The translations under genes were made by a program, and so were the position numbers. Of a DNA stretch of 64,000 bases, positions 1 through 8,762 are shown in pieces; position 1 is the first letter of the stretch, and each line of letters opens with the position of its first letter. The DNA comes from Mixta sp. Marseille-Q2659 (lineage in GTDB: Bacteria > Pseudomonadota > Gammaproteobacteria > Enterobacterales > Enterobacteriaceae): positions 55,509-119,508 of the forward strand of contig NZ_CALNWY010000013.1 of NCBI RefSeq assembly GCF_940807255.1, in the 5' to 3' direction. The notes below the pieces were generated by a model. That model did no database searches. It worked only from the letters and a program-made list of their open reading frames with translations, and was not told where the DNA came from.

Positions 1-310
1 TCCTCCTCTTGCCTGTCAGAAAATCTATAGGCTGTTCTACAGAATGCATTAACTCATTTATCTCTATGCTTCCCTCCCTGTCATTTATCAATGGCGCTAT
101 ATGAAGAGGAAAAATAATAAATAAGTGATTCGTCACAGATATTATAGATACTTCCGCGTCGTTAATAATATTGATGCTCATATTTCGTCAGTGATATTGA
201 ATGTCAGCATCAATGACAAGAGTAAATAAACCCCTCGTTTTCTTTATTTACTAAATCTGGCTGGAAATATATTTGGCGTACCGTTTTACACGGTTGGGCT
301 TCAGTTCCTG
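1..310. other. AT-rich intergenic region, no gene seen
   Basis: This AT-rich stretch lies downstream of purN. I see no open frame with a ribosome binding site, no tRNA-like fold and no clear repeat. In E. coli the polyphosphate kinase gene ppk lies close to purN, but no ppk sequence is visible up to the left edge. Confidence 0.5.
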
Positions 311-338
311 AAAAAAAAGGCCTGTGAGAACACAGACC
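311..338 (-). terminator. Rho-independent terminator of purMN
   Basis: Read on the minus strand, an 8-bp stem (GGTCTGTG paired with CACAGGCC, one G-T pair) closes a short loop and is followed by eight T residues. It lies about 20 bases past the purN stop, as expected for the end of the purMN operon. Confidence 0.8.
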
Positions 339-360
339 GGAATGGTTATATATTGGTCAA

Positions 361-999
361 TTATTCGCCCGCGTAGCCGTTGGACGGCAGTTTCGCGCCG
401 TCAAGCCAGGCGGCGTTATCGCGCATGACCAGACGGCCATCAACAAACCAGCTGATCACCAGCGGATAGATGGCGTATTCCTGCTGTTGAACACGCGCGA
501 TCACGTCCTCTTCGCTGTCATTGCTGAAAACCGGCACCTTCGCCTGCAATATCACCGGGCCGCCGTCCAGCTGGTCAGTAACAAAATGCACCGAGGTGCC
601 ATGTTCGCTGTCGCCGTTGGCGATCGCCTGACGATGTGTATGCAGACCGGGATATTTCGGCAGTAAAGAAGGATGGATATTCAGCAGCCGATCGTGATAG
701 CGGGCGACAAAGGCCGGGCTGAGGATTCGCATATAGCCTGCCAGCACCACCAGATCGGGCGCGTAGTCATCGATCCGGGCAATCAGCTGGCGATCGAAGG
801 CTTCGCGGCTTTCATAATCGGCGGCGGAGAGCGCATACGCATCAATACCCGCCTGACGGGCGCGTTCAAGGCCGAACGCGCTCGCTTTATTGCTGAATAC
901 CGCCGCTACGCGGGCATCGATACGGCCCTGTTCGCAGGCATCAAGGATTGCCTGCAGGTTGCTGCCGTTGCCCGATACCAGCACGACCAGCCGCTTCAT
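361..999 (-). CDS. purN: Phosphoribosylglycinamide formyltransferase 1 (GART)
   Basis: PurN transfers the formyl group of 10-formyl-tetrahydrofolate to GAR, the third step of cytosolic purine synthesis. The 212-residue protein has the family's usual length. The N-terminal nucleotide-binding start reads [14 protein letters not shown], and [19 protein letters not shown] carries the catalytic Asn and His; the later catalytic Asp lies in DQLDGGPVI. The start codon overlaps the purM stop by 4 bases (ATGA), so the two are very likely translationally coupled. PurR control through the box upstream of purM is inferred. Confidence 0.97.
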   Translation of the reverse strand: MKRLVVLVSGNGSNLQAILDACEQGRIDARVAAVFSNKASAFGLERARQAGIDAYALSAADYESREAFDRQLIARIDDYAPDLVVLAGYMRILSPAFVARYHDRLLNIHPSLLPKYPGLHTHRQAIANGDSEHGTSVHFVTDQLDGGPVILQAKVPVFSNDSEEDVIARVQQQEYAIYPLVISWFVDGRLVMRDNAAWLDGAKLPSNGYAGE

Positions 1000-2033
1000 T
1001 TGATAACCACACGCTCTTCTGCGTCAGAGGCGGCAATTACGCCGATTTTCCACGCCTGCTCGCCGGCAGCGTTCATCAGCTCAACCGCTTTGTCCGCTTC
1101 GTCAGCGCTTACGGCAATCACCATGCCGACGCCGCAGTTAAAGGTGCGGTACATTTCGTGGCGGCTGACGTTGCCTGCCTGCTGAAGCCAGTCAAATACC
1201 GCTGGCCACTGCCAGCTCGCTTCATCAATAACCGCCTGGGTATTGTCCGGCAGCACGCGCGGAATATTTTCCCAGAAGCCGCCGCCGGTCAGATGAGCAA
1301 TGGCATGAACATCGATCTGCTCAATCAGGCTGAGGATGTTTTTAACGTAGATGCGTGTTGGTGCCAGCAGATGATCGGCCAACGGTTTGCCGTCGAGCTG
1401 CTTGCTCAGCGGATCGGTCTGACTCACCTCAAGAATTTTACGCACCAGCGAATAGCCGTTAGAGTGCGGGCCGCTGGAGGCGAGGGCGATCAGCACGTCG
1501 CCGTCCTGGACTTTGCTGCCGTCGATGATTTCTGATTTTTCCACCACGCCGACGCAGAAGCCTGCCACATCGTAATCTTCGCCGTGATACATGCCCGGCA
1601 TCTCTGCGGTTTCACCGCCAACCAGCGCGCAGCCTGACTGCAAACAGCCTTCCGCAATACCCGCGATCACCGCCGATGCGGTATCCACATCCAGCTTGCC
1701 GGTGGCGTAGTAATCAAGGAAAAAGAGGGGCTCAGCGCCCTGAACCACCAGATCGTTAACGCACATTGCCACCAGGTCGATGCCGATGGCGTCGTGACGC
1801 TTCAGATCCATCGCCAGACGCAGTTTGGTGCCCACGCCATCGGTGCCGGACACCAGCACGGGCTCACGATATTTTTGCGGTAGCGCGCAGAGCGCGCCGA
1901 AGCCGCCGAGGCCACCCATGACTTCTGGCCGACGGGTTTTTTTCACCACGCCTTTGATTCGATCGACTAACGCGTTGCCGGCATCAATATCGACGCCTGC
2001 GTCTTTATAGCTGAGAGAGGTTTTGTCGGTCAC
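996..2033 (-). CDS. purM: Phosphoribosylformylglycinamidine cyclo-ligase (AIR synthetase)
   Basis: PurM closes FGAM to AIR using ATP, the fifth step of purine synthesis. The 345-residue protein matches the E. coli enzyme in length and nearly end to end: it begins [20 protein letters not shown] and carries the GTDGVGTKL and [14 protein letters not shown]/substrate-binding segments typical of the PurM superfamily. It is the first gene of purMN, divergent from upp. A PurR box lies 60-75 bases upstream of the start codon, so repression by PurR-hypoxanthine/guanine is expected. Confidence 0.97.
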   Translation of the reverse strand: MTDKTSLSYKDAGVDIDAGNALVDRIKGVVKKTRRPEVMGGLGGFGALCALPQKYREPVLVSGTDGVGTKLRLAMDLKRHDAIGIDLVAMCVNDLVVQGAEPLFFLDYYATGKLDVDTASAVIAGIAEGCLQSGCALVGGETAEMPGMYHGEDYDVAGFCVGVVEKSEIIDGSKVQDGDVLIALASSGPHSNGYSLVRKILEVSQTDPLSKQLDGKPLADHLLAPTRIYVKNILSLIEQIDVHAIAHLTGGGFWENIPRVLPDNTQAVIDEASWQWPAVFDWLQQAGNVSRHEMYRTFNCGVGMVIAVSADEADKAVELMNAAGEQAWKIGVIAASDAEERVVIK

Positions 2034-2092
2034 AGCGGTTTCCCCACGCGGTTTTTGCGGTTTAAATTAAAGCGCGGCAATTCTAACAGCGC

Positions 2093-2108
2093 AGGCAAAC
2101 GTTTGCGA
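2093..2108. promoter_or_regulatory. PurR operator upstream of purM
   Basis: AGGCAAACGTTTGCGA matches the PurR consensus ACGCAAACGTTTGCGT at 13 of 16 positions, with the perfect palindromic core GCAAACGTTTGC. It sits in the purM-upp divergent region on the purM side, as in E. coli. Confidence 0.85.
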
Positions 2109-2221
2109 GTGCCATCTGAGGCTGACATTGCGGTTTGCTGATTTTTGGCTGATGCTTAGCGCAGGACGTTGCTTTTACGCTTTATTGCCTTTCCCCATAT
2201 GGCGCGACCGGCAAAAGGCGG

Positions 2222-2243
2222 TATAATCCCGCGATTTTTTTTT
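2222..2243 (+). promoter_or_regulatory. upp promoter -10 and UTP-sensitive start region
   Basis: A perfect TATAAT (2222-2227) is followed six bases on by GA and a run of nine T residues (2235-2243). In E. coli, upp is controlled by UTP-sensitive start-site choice and reiterative transcription in a GATTTTTTTT initial sequence. The same arrangement is visible here, so the same control is inferred. No good -35 is evident. Confidence 0.65.
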
Positions 2244-2269
2244 CCGCTCAACACTCCGGGAGTACAACA

Positions 2270-2896
2270 ATGAAGATCGTGGAAGTCAAACACCCGCTCG
2301 TCAAACATAAACTGGGCCTGATGCGTGAGCAAGATGTGAGTACCAAGCGCTTTCGCGAACTGGCGTCTGAAGTGGGGAGTTTGCTGACCTACGAAGCCAC
2401 CGCCGATCTGGAAACGGAAAAAGTGACCATTGAAGGCTGGAACGGTCCGGTAGAAATCGACCAGATCAAAGGCAAAAAAATTACCGTTGTGCCTATTCTG
2501 CGTGCCGGTCTTGGCATGATGGAAGGAGTGCTGGAGCATGTGCCGAGCGCGCGCATCAGCGTGGTGGGCGTCTACCGTGATGAAGAGACACTGGAGCCGG
2601 TTCCCTATTTCCAGAAGCTGGTTTCCAACATCGAAGAGCGCATGGCGTTGGTGGTGGATCCGATGCTGGCGACCGGCGGCTCGATGATCGCCACTATCGA
2701 CCTGCTGAAAAAGGCCGGATGCAACTCCATTAAGGTGTTGGTGCTGGTGGCCGCGCCGGAAGGGATCGCCGCGCTGGAGAAAGCGCATCCCGACGTTGAG
2801 CTTTATACCGCCTCCATCGATCAGGGCCTGAACGAGAAAGGCTACATCATTCCCGGTCTTGGCGACGCGGGCGATAAGATTTTCGGAACCAAATAA
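2270..2896 (+). CDS. upp: Uracil phosphoribosyltransferase
   Basis: Upp converts uracil and PRPP to UMP in the cytosol, the main uracil salvage step. The 208-residue length equals E. coli Upp. The PRPP-binding loop reads [12 protein letters not shown], and the uracil-binding region near the C terminus ends [13 protein letters not shown] as in close relatives. The start has a GGGAG ribosome binding site. The uracil permease gene uraA follows after a terminator-like hairpin, so the two form the usual upp-uraA unit. Confidence 0.97.
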   Translation: MKIVEVKHPLVKHKLGLMREQDVSTKRFRELASEVGSLLTYEATADLETEKVTIEGWNGPVEIDQIKGKKITVVPILRAGLGMMEGVLEHVPSARISVVGVYRDEETLEPVPYFQKLVSNIEERMALVVDPMLATGGSMIATIDLLKKAGCNSIKVLVLVAAPEGIAALEKAHPDVELYTASIDQGLNEKGYIIPGLGDAGDKIFGTK

Positions 2897-2903
2897 CCTA
2901 TTC

Positions 2904-2930
2904 AGCCGACCGCAGAGTCGGCTTTTTTTT
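2904..2930 (+). terminator. Hairpin with T-tract between upp and uraA
   Basis: AGCCGAC pairs with GTCGGCT around a six-base loop and is followed by T residues. It lies 8 bases after the upp stop and 28 bases before the uraA start. It should end a share of upp transcripts and reduce read-through into uraA. Confidence 0.8.
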
Positions 2931-2957
2931 GCCAAAAACATCTCAAGGGGATACTCC

Positions 2958-4241
2958 ATGACTCGTCGCGCGATTGGCGTTAGCGAACGTCCGCCGCTAC
3001 TGCAAACGATTCCGCTCAGCTTTCAGCATCTGTTCGCCATGTTCGGCGCGACGGTGCTGGTGCCGATCCTGTTTCATATCAATCCGGCCACCGTGCTGCT
3101 GTTTAACGGCGTCGGCACCTTGCTCTATCTCTTTATCTGCAAGGGCAAAATTCCCGCCTATTTAGGCTCCAGCTTCGCCTTTATTTCGCCGGTGCTGCTG
3201 TTGCTGCCGCTGGGTTATGAAGTGGCGCTGGGCGGCTTTATTCTCTGCGGCGTGCTGTTCTGTCTGGTGGCGCTGATTGTGAAAAAAGCGGGTACCGGCT
3301 GGCTGGACGTGATGTTTCCTCCGGCGGCGATGGGCGCGATTGTCGCGGTTATCGGTCTGGAGCTGGCGGGCGTGGCGGCGAATATGGCTGGCCTGCTGCC
3401 GGCCAATGATGCAGCGGTAGACGGCACGGCGATCACCATTTCGCTGGTAACGCTGGCGGTAACGGTGTTTGGCTCGGTGCTGTTTCGCGGCTTCCTGGCA
3501 ATCATTCCGATTCTGATCGGCGTGCTGGCGGGTTACCTGCTCTCATGGGTAATGGGCATTGTGGACTGGAGCGGCGTAGCCGCCGCACCCTGGTTTGCGC
3601 TGCCGACCTTCTATACGCCGCGCTTTGAGTGGTACGCCATGTTAACGATTTTACCGGCGGCGCTGGTGGTGATTGCCGAGCATGTCGGCCACCTGGTCGT
3701 AACGGCGAATATCGTTAAAAAAGATCTGATTCGCGATCCGGGCCTGCATCGCTCGATGTTCGCCAACGGCTTCTCCACCATTATTTCCGGCTTTTTCGGC
3801 TCCACGCCGAACACCACCTACGGTGAAAATATCGGCGTCATGGCGATCACCCGCGTTTACAGTACCTGGGTGATTGGCGGCGCGGCAATCCTCGCCATTC
3901 TGCTCTCCTGCGTCGGCAAGCTGGCGGCGGCGATTCAGGCGATTCCGGTGCCGGTGATGGGCGGCGTCTCGCTGCTGCTGTACGGCGTGATCGGCGCCTC
4001 TGGTATTCGCGTGCTAATCGAATCGAAAGTGGACTATAACAAGGCGCAGAACCTGATCCTGACCTCGGTAATTTTGATTATCGGCGTGAGCGGGGCGAAA
4101 GTGCATATCGGCGCAGCAGAGCTGAAAGGGATGGCGCTGGCGACCATTGTCGGCGTGGCCCTGAGCCTGATCTTTAAAGCGATTAACGTGCTGCGCCCGG
4201 AAGAAGTGGTGCTGGACGCGCCGGAAAAACCGCAGGAGTAA
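2958..4241 (+). CDS. uraA: Uracil:proton symporter
   Basis: UraA imports uracil across the inner membrane using the proton gradient. The protein has 427 residues (E. coli 429) and belongs to the NAT/NCS2 nucleobase transporter family, with about 14 hydrophobic segments. The family signature regions are visible: the TM3 strand (AYLGSSFAFISP), the substrate Glu in VVIAEHVGHLVVT, and GSTPNTTYGENIGVMAITRV. The ATG at 2958 is chosen over an upstream in-frame start because an AAGGGG site lies 7 bases before it and the protein then begins MTRRAIGVSERPP as in relatives. Confidence 0.95.
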   Translation: MTRRAIGVSERPPLLQTIPLSFQHLFAMFGATVLVPILFHINPATVLLFNGVGTLLYLFICKGKIPAYLGSSFAFISPVLLLLPLGYEVALGGFILCGVLFCLVALIVKKAGTGWLDVMFPPAAMGAIVAVIGLELAGVAANMAGLLPANDAAVDGTAITISLVTLAVTVFGSVLFRGFLAIIPILIGVLAGYLLSWVMGIVDWSGVAAAPWFALPTFYTPRFEWYAMLTILPAALVVIAEHVGHLVVTANIVKKDLIRDPGLHRSMFANGFSTIISGFFGSTPNTTYGENIGVMAITRVYSTWVIGGAAILAILLSCVGKLAAAIQAIPVPVMGGVSLLLYGVIGASGIRVLIESKVDYNKAQNLILTSVILIIGVSGAKVHIGAAELKGMALATIVGVALSLIFKAINVLRPEEVVLDAPEKPQE

Positions 4242-4271
4242 GGCCGTTGCCGTCAGGCAGCTATATGGCTC

Positions 4272-4296
4272 AAAGGCGCCCCAGGGCGCCTTTTTT
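4272..4296 (+). terminator. Rho-independent terminator of uraA
   Basis: AAGGCGCC pairs with GGCGCCTT around a 4-base loop and runs into six T residues, 30 bases after the uraA stop. Confidence 0.85.
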
Positions 4297-4412
4297 ACAG
4301 GGTTTCCCGGCCCGGGAAGAAGACTGTGTAGCGCGCGGCTCCCATTTCATTTCACGTGAAAAGATGTGTTAAACTGTCGCGGTTTTTAGCCCGTTCACTC
4401 TTTGAGGTGCTT

Positions 4413-5114
4413 CTGAACACGCCGGCACAACTTTCACTGCCACTCTATTTACCGGACGACGAAACCTTTGCCAGCTTCTGGCCGGGGGAAAATCCGTCTT
4501 TGCTGGCCGCACTTAAAGGCGCTTTGGCGCAGGAACATGGCAGCTATCTCTATTTCTGGTCACGGCAGGGCGGCGGGCGCAGCCATTTGCTGCATGCGGC
4601 CTGTGCTGAAATGTCCACGCGCGGCGATGCCGTCGGCTATGTTCCGCTCGATAAGCGCACCTGGTTCGTGCCGGAAGTGCTGGACGGGATGGAGCAGCTT
4701 TCGCTGGTCTGTATTGACAATATTGAGTGTATCGCCGGGGATGACGAGTGGGAGATGGCGATTTTCGATCTTTATAACCGCATTCTGGAAACCGGTAAAA
4801 CACGGCTGCTGATCACCGGCGATCGCCCGCCGCGCCAGTTAAATCTTAAGCTGCCGGATCTCGCCTCACGTCTCGACTGGGGACAAATCTATAAACTTCA
4901 GCCGCTCTCTGATGAAGATAAGCTTCAGGCGTTACAGCTGCGTGCCAGCCTGCGCGGTTTTGAACTGCCGGAAGATGTGGGACGTTTTCTGCTGAAGCGG
5001 CTGGATCGCGAGATGCGCACGCTGTTTACGACGCTGGACCGTCTCGATCGCGCCTCGATCAGCGCCCAGCGTAAATTAACCATTCCTTTTGTTAAGGAGA
5101 TCCTGGCGCTGTAG
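4413..5114 (+). CDS. hda: DnaA inactivation protein Hda (CTG start)
   Basis: Hda is the AAA+ protein that, bound to the DNA-loaded beta clamp, stimulates hydrolysis of DnaA-ATP and so limits replication initiation. The protein has 233 residues like E. coli Hda. The clamp-binding motif [11 protein letters not shown] is at residues 5-15, the glycine-rich [10 protein letters not shown] nucleotide loop follows, and the sensor/arginine region reads [14 protein letters not shown]. coli Hda is known to start at CTG. Here CTG at 4413 gives the same N terminus (LNTPAQ, initiated with Met), with GAGGTG at 4404-4409. An in-frame GTG at 4407 and a distant ATG at 4356 are alternatives. Confidence 0.92.
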   Translation: MNTPAQLSLPLYLPDDETFASFWPGENPSLLAALKGALAQEHGSYLYFWSRQGGGRSHLLHAACAEMSTRGDAVGYVPLDKRTWFVPEVLDGMEQLSLVCIDNIECIAGDDEWEMAIFDLYNRILETGKTRLLITGDRPPRQLNLKLPDLASRLDWGQIYKLQPLSDEDKLQALQLRASLRGFELPEDVGRFLLKRLDREMRTLFTTLDRLDRASISAQRKLTIPFVKEILAL

Positions 5115-5117
5115 CGC

Positions 5118-5471
5118 TTACAGGATCTCCAGCACCTGTTCAGGCGGACGTCCCAGCCGCGCTTTGCCCTGCGCCACCACAATCGGCCGCTCAAGCAGTT
5201 TTGGATGCGCCGCCAGCGCCACCAGCAATTGTTCGTCGCTTAGCGCGGGATCGTCCAGCCCCAGCGCCTGATATTCCGCTTCTTTTCTGCGCATCATCTC
5301 GCGCGGACTGTCCATGCCCAGCGCCTGCATCAGCTGGCGTAGCGTGGCCTCATCAGGCGCTTGTTCTAAGTAACGCACCACCTGCGGCTCAACGCCGTGC
5401 TGCTGGAGCAGCGCCAGGGTTTCGCGGCTTTTTGAACAGCGCGGGTTATGATAAATCGTGACCGTAGCCAT
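5118..5471 (-). CDS. yfgD: ArsC/Spx-family thioredoxin-fold protein YfgD
   Basis: The 117-residue protein has the ArsC fold: the start VTIYHNPRCSKSRETL carries the active-site Cys12 of arsenate-reductase-like glutaredoxin-fold proteins. Real arsenate reduction is uncertain; family members near bepA have no proven substrate. It lies 3 bases from the convergent hda stop and 14 bases downstream of bepA on the same strand, so it is probably co-transcribed with bepA. Confidence 0.9.
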   Translation of the reverse strand: MATVTIYHNPRCSKSRETLALLQQHGVEPQVVRYLEQAPDEATLRQLMQALGMDSPREMMRRKEAEYQALGLDDPALSDEQLLVALAAHPKLLERPIVVAQGKARLGRPPEQVLEIL

Positions 5472-5485
5472 AGCATTTCCTCTTA

Positions 5486-6952
5486 TTAACGTCCTTTCTG
5501 ATACTGGCGGAAGCGCAGCTGGAGCTGGCGAAGCTGGTCGATACGCGCGTCATAACGCGCCTGTTGCAGGCTGCCTAATTTAACCTGAGCGCTGGCGCTG
5601 CTCAGCGTGGTTATCGCCTGATCCAGCTGGCCGGTTAGCGCCAGCCCTTCGGCGCGCGCCGATAGTTCTTCATCACGCCGGTTTTGTGCCGCTGACGCCT
5701 GCGCCAGCAAATCCCAACCGTTTACATCGTCAGGATGCGCCCAGGTGTAGCGGTTGAGAATGCGCGCGGCAGCGGCAGGCTGTTTGGCTTCGAGTAGGGC
5801 ATTCGCCAGGTTGAGCTGTAACACCGGATCGCTGCTGCTGGCTTTTAACGCCGACAGACGGCTTACCGCCTGCTGTGGCTGATTCAGCCCCAGGTCGATG
5901 TCGGTCATGATATCCAGATACCAGACGTTATTCGGATCTTTTGCCAACAGCGGCGCGATAATTTTTTTCGCATTGGCGAAGCTTTTGGCTTCCAGAAACA
6001 AGATAGCTCTGCCGTATTGCGCCGCCTGCTGCTGACGTGCGTTGCCCTTCGACCATTCATCCAGCATATCTTCGCCGAGCTGATTCTGGCCGGTCGCGTA
6101 CATGCCCAGCGCACGCGCTTTCGCCATGTAGTAATCCTGCGAAGATTGCACCACCACCGCACGCATCTGGCTGGCGCGGTTGCGCGCATCGGCCAGGCGG
6201 CTATCCGGCAGCGGGTGGGTCAGCAGAATTTCGGGCGGCTTAAAGGCGAAACGCGACTGGTCCGCCAGCTTTTGCAGAAAAGTGGGCATCGCCTGTGGAT
6301 CGAAACCGGCGCGCTGCAGTACCTGAATACCGATGCGATCGGCTTCCTGTTCATTATTCTGCGTAAAAGAGATCACGCCCTGTTGGGTACCGGCCAGCGT
6401 ACCGGCCAGGCCCGCCATGCCCGCCTGCGGATTCGCCATCGCCAGCAAAATCGAGCCCAGCGCGCCAACCCAGGTGAGCGGCGCGTTACGCTGCTGCTCT
6501 TCCATGGCGCGCGCCAGATGGCGCTGGGTAACGTGCGAAATTTCGTGCGCCATAACCGAGGCCAGCTGGCTTTCATTATCGCTGGTGCGGAACAGCGCGG
6601 AGTGCAGTACCACGTTGCCGCCGAAGAAGGCGAAGGCGTTTATTTCATCATTGCGGATCAGGAAGAAATGGAAGGGCGTGCGTACTGAATTAGCATGAGA
6701 GACCAGGCGCATACCGAGCTGATTGATGTATTGGTTGAGCAGCGGATCGTTAATCAGCGGCGCACTGGCACGCAGTTGGCGCACGTAAAAATCGCCCATC
6801 TGCAGTTCCTGATTAATCGACAGGGTGCCGCCTGCGGTAGTGCCGATATCGGGCAGGGAATCAGCGACGTCGGCTTGGGAAGGAAGCGCATTGCCCGCCA
6901 GCAGCGTCACAATTAGCGAAGCGATCATTTTTTTCTTCAAGCGATTGAACAT
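5486..6952 (-). CDS. bepA: Periplasmic beta-barrel assembly-enhancing protease BepA
   Basis: BepA is a periplasmic zinc metalloprotease and chaperone that works with the BAM complex and LptD, helping outer membrane proteins mature and degrading stalled ones. The 488-residue protein has a signal peptide (residues 1-27), an M48 protease domain with HEISH at 136-140 and the downstream Glu ligand in NEQEADRIG, and a C-terminal TPR region (about 310-480). The ATG at 6952 gives MFNRLKKK and the E. coli length (487); an upstream in-frame ATG would add 24 residues ahead of the signal peptide and is rejected. Sigma-E control is known in E. coli but not checked here. Confidence 0.95.
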   Translation of the reverse strand: MFNRLKKKMIASLIVTLLAGNALPSQADVADSLPDIGTTAGGTLSINQELQMGDFYVRQLRASAPLINDPLLNQYINQLGMRLVSHANSVRTPFHFFLIRNDEINAFAFFGGNVVLHSALFRTSDNESQLASVMAHEISHVTQRHLARAMEEQQRNAPLTWVGALGSILLAMANPQAGMAGLAGTLAGTQQGVISFTQNNEQEADRIGIQVLQRAGFDPQAMPTFLQKLADQSRFAFKPPEILLTHPLPDSRLADARNRASQMRAVVVQSSQDYYMAKARALGMYATGQNQLGEDMLDEWSKGNARQQQAAQYGRAILFLEAKSFANAKKIIAPLLAKDPNNVWYLDIMTDIDLGLNQPQQAVSRLSALKASSSDPVLQLNLANALLEAKQPAAAARILNRYTWAHPDDVNGWDLLAQASAAQNRRDEELSARAEGLALTGQLDQAITTLSSASAQVKLGSLQQARYDARIDQLRQLQLRFRQYQKGR

Positions 6953-7613
6953 ACTTCTTCCCCAGGGCAGAGAGTAACGTTTCGACCTGATCCGGTCCTG
7001 ATAATTCATGCGCCAGCGTAGCACAGGCGCTCAGGGCGCTATCTTAACGGGGGAAACTGTATAAAGGAATGGCTGTTTAAGCCTGATGGCAACCGCTAAA
7101 AAAGCGTGCGGCGCGGCGGATAAAGTTCAAAGTTGTGTAAACTTATTCAGAGAAATTGAAAGTGGCACGGGATTTGATTAAGTATGTTCCGAAAATGATC
7201 GGATCTCCATGCGGTAATTTTTTTACAATCTTCAGAAATTTTTCAGCAAAGCCTGTTTTTTAATTTTTAATCTTATCTATTAACGGCAGCAGAATGTGCC
7301 GGTTTTTAAACTTCACCGATCAGTATTTAAGTCCGGCATTAATCATATTGGTTTTGTTTTTATAGTTTATACGCGCTTATTTTCTTATTTAAACTGGATC
7401 TGTTATTTATGAATATTCCCTGAGTTAATTCCTAATATACCGATCCGGCAGTTAATTGTTGTTACTTAGCAATAAATAAAATGAAAATCGATAGTTTCTA
7501 TAAGTGATATTTTCGTTGTGGAATTGAAACGGTAGTACCGCTGCGTAACCTGTACTGTCAGATTATGACTCTGTGATATAGATAAAAAAGGCCGCTAAGA
7601 ATTAGAGGTGAAA
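6953..7613. other. AT-rich intergenic region
   Basis: In E. coli, perM follows bepA closely. Here this AT-rich stretch starts a 3.5-kb accessory interval. The first 100 bases hold the bepA leader. I see no convincing gene, tRNA or repeat in the rest. Confidence 0.5.
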
Positions 7614-7658
7614 ATGCCATCTTGCCGCCAGCGGAATAGTAATCTGGAGCGTTGTTAA
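7614..7658 (+). CDS. Candidate 14-residue leader ORF
   Basis: MPSCRQRNSNLERC is preceded by a good ribosome binding site (GAGGTG, 5 bases before ATG). Its stop codon (7656-7658) directly abuts the ATG of the next small ORF at 7659, an arrangement seen in translationally coupled leader ORFs. No homologue is recognised, and chance cannot be excluded at this length. Confidence 0.25.
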   Translation: MPSCRQRNSNLERC

Positions 7659-7787
7659 ATGCGTTATGCCGTAATTACGTTCTGGATGGTTTTTCTGAAT
7701 GGAGCAGGGGCCAGCAATAAAAATGTGTTTCCCATACCGCAACGTTATTTCGCAGAGCAATCCATCTGGCCGCCTGGCGCTGATTAA
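7659..7787 (+). CDS. Candidate 42-residue secreted small protein
   Basis: The ORF begins MRYAVITFWMVFLNGAGAS, which reads like a short signal peptide (one Arg, about 12 hydrophobic residues, AGA-S cleavage-like site), followed by a polar, proline-containing tail ending QSIWPPGAD. A GGAG sits 9 bases upstream and the preceding 14-codon ORF ends at the adjacent base. I do not recognise the family. It precedes the DsrE-like gene by 87 bases on the same strand. Confidence 0.35.
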   Translation: MRYAVITFWMVFLNGAGASNKNVFPIPQRYFAEQSIWPPGAD

Positions 7788-7874
7788 CCTGCGAAATCAG
7801 GAAGAAACGTTGCTGAAAATATAATGCGTTCAGTTTTTTAATGACTAACATCCTCTTTAAAGGAGTGCTTTTTT

Positions 7875-8483
7875 ATGCGTCCCGTATCTTATATCGTCGT
7901 GGCGGCCCTGGCCGGTTTTATCGGCGGTAACGTGCTTCAGGCACCACAGCTCTATGATAAAGTCACCAACCATATCGCCAACAGCAAGAGTGAGCCGGAA
8001 GGTTTCTGGTCAACGCCTGCGATTACGGGTTATGGAAAAATTCATTACGTCGATACGCCAGCCTACAATCCGCGTAACGATGCCAATCTCAGCAATAAGA
8101 TTGTTTTCCAGCTCAATAAAAACGATGGCGATATTAAAGATCCGCATCTGGGCCTGGAGCGTGTAGCGCGCGTGGTTAACCTCTATTATGCCGCGGGCAT
8201 TCCGCTGAAAAAACTCGACTTTGTCGTCTCAATGAACGGTGATGCGGTGATTGCCGCGTTAAATAACGAAGAGTTTCATAAAGCCTACGGCATCGATAAT
8301 CCTAATTTAAAAATGATTAGCGAGCTGGAAAAAGCGGGCGTGAAAGTGACCGTCTGCGATCAGTCCGTGGCTTTCCATCATATCGACCGCGAATGGATCG
8401 ATAAGACGGTTACCCATACCATTTCCAGCGGCACTACGGTCGCCACGCTGCAAAATCAGGGTTATGCGCTGTTAATGCTGTAA
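7875..8483 (+). CDS. Membrane-anchored DsrE-like protein
   Basis: The 202-residue protein has an N-terminal hydrophobic segment (residues 5-22, signal anchor or uncleaved signal peptide) and then a DsrE/DsrF-like alpha/beta domain. The features supporting this are the strand KIVFQLNKND, the helix with RVARVVNLYYAAGI, the strand DFVVSMNGDAV, and ELEKAGVKVTVCDQS with Cys161 where sulfur-relay relatives carry their active cysteine. Exported DsrE-like proteins are of unknown role; a sulfur or redox function is inferred. Start: AAAGGAG 7 bases upstream. A strong terminator follows, so it ends its own unit. Confidence 0.75.
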   Translation: MRPVSYIVVAALAGFIGGNVLQAPQLYDKVTNHIANSKSEPEGFWSTPAITGYGKIHYVDTPAYNPRNDANLSNKIVFQLNKNDGDIKDPHLGLERVARVVNLYYAAGIPLKKLDFVVSMNGDAVIAALNNEEFHKAYGIDNPNLKMISELEKAGVKVTVCDQSVAFHHIDREWIDKTVTHTISSGTTVATLQNQGYALLML

Positions 8484-8505
8484 TGGCATAGCGCGTCGGC
8501 CCGTT

Positions 8506-8540
8506 AAAAATGACATTGTCTCCGGCAATGTCATTTTTTT
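8506..8540 (+). terminator. Rho-independent terminator after the DsrE-like gene
   Basis: AAAAATGACATTG pairs with CAATGTCATTTTT around a short loop and ends in a seven-T run, 23 bases after the stop. The A-tract on the other arm could let it work on both strands. Confidence 0.85.
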
Positions 8541-8762
8541 ATCCTGCCTCATCTCCTCTCAGCCCTTTTCATCATTAGCCTGACTGCAGAAATTGGATGG
8601 TTAAGAAAAATCCTAATAAATCTCGGTAAAGCGTTTTTCTGTCTGGTTGATCCATGTACAATTGAGACGTGCATCTCACCAGGGCACATTGCACAGCACG
8701 CACTACGATAAGAACGCACCACAAGGCGCAAATTAAATGATTATTTTCATGGGGACGAGTCC

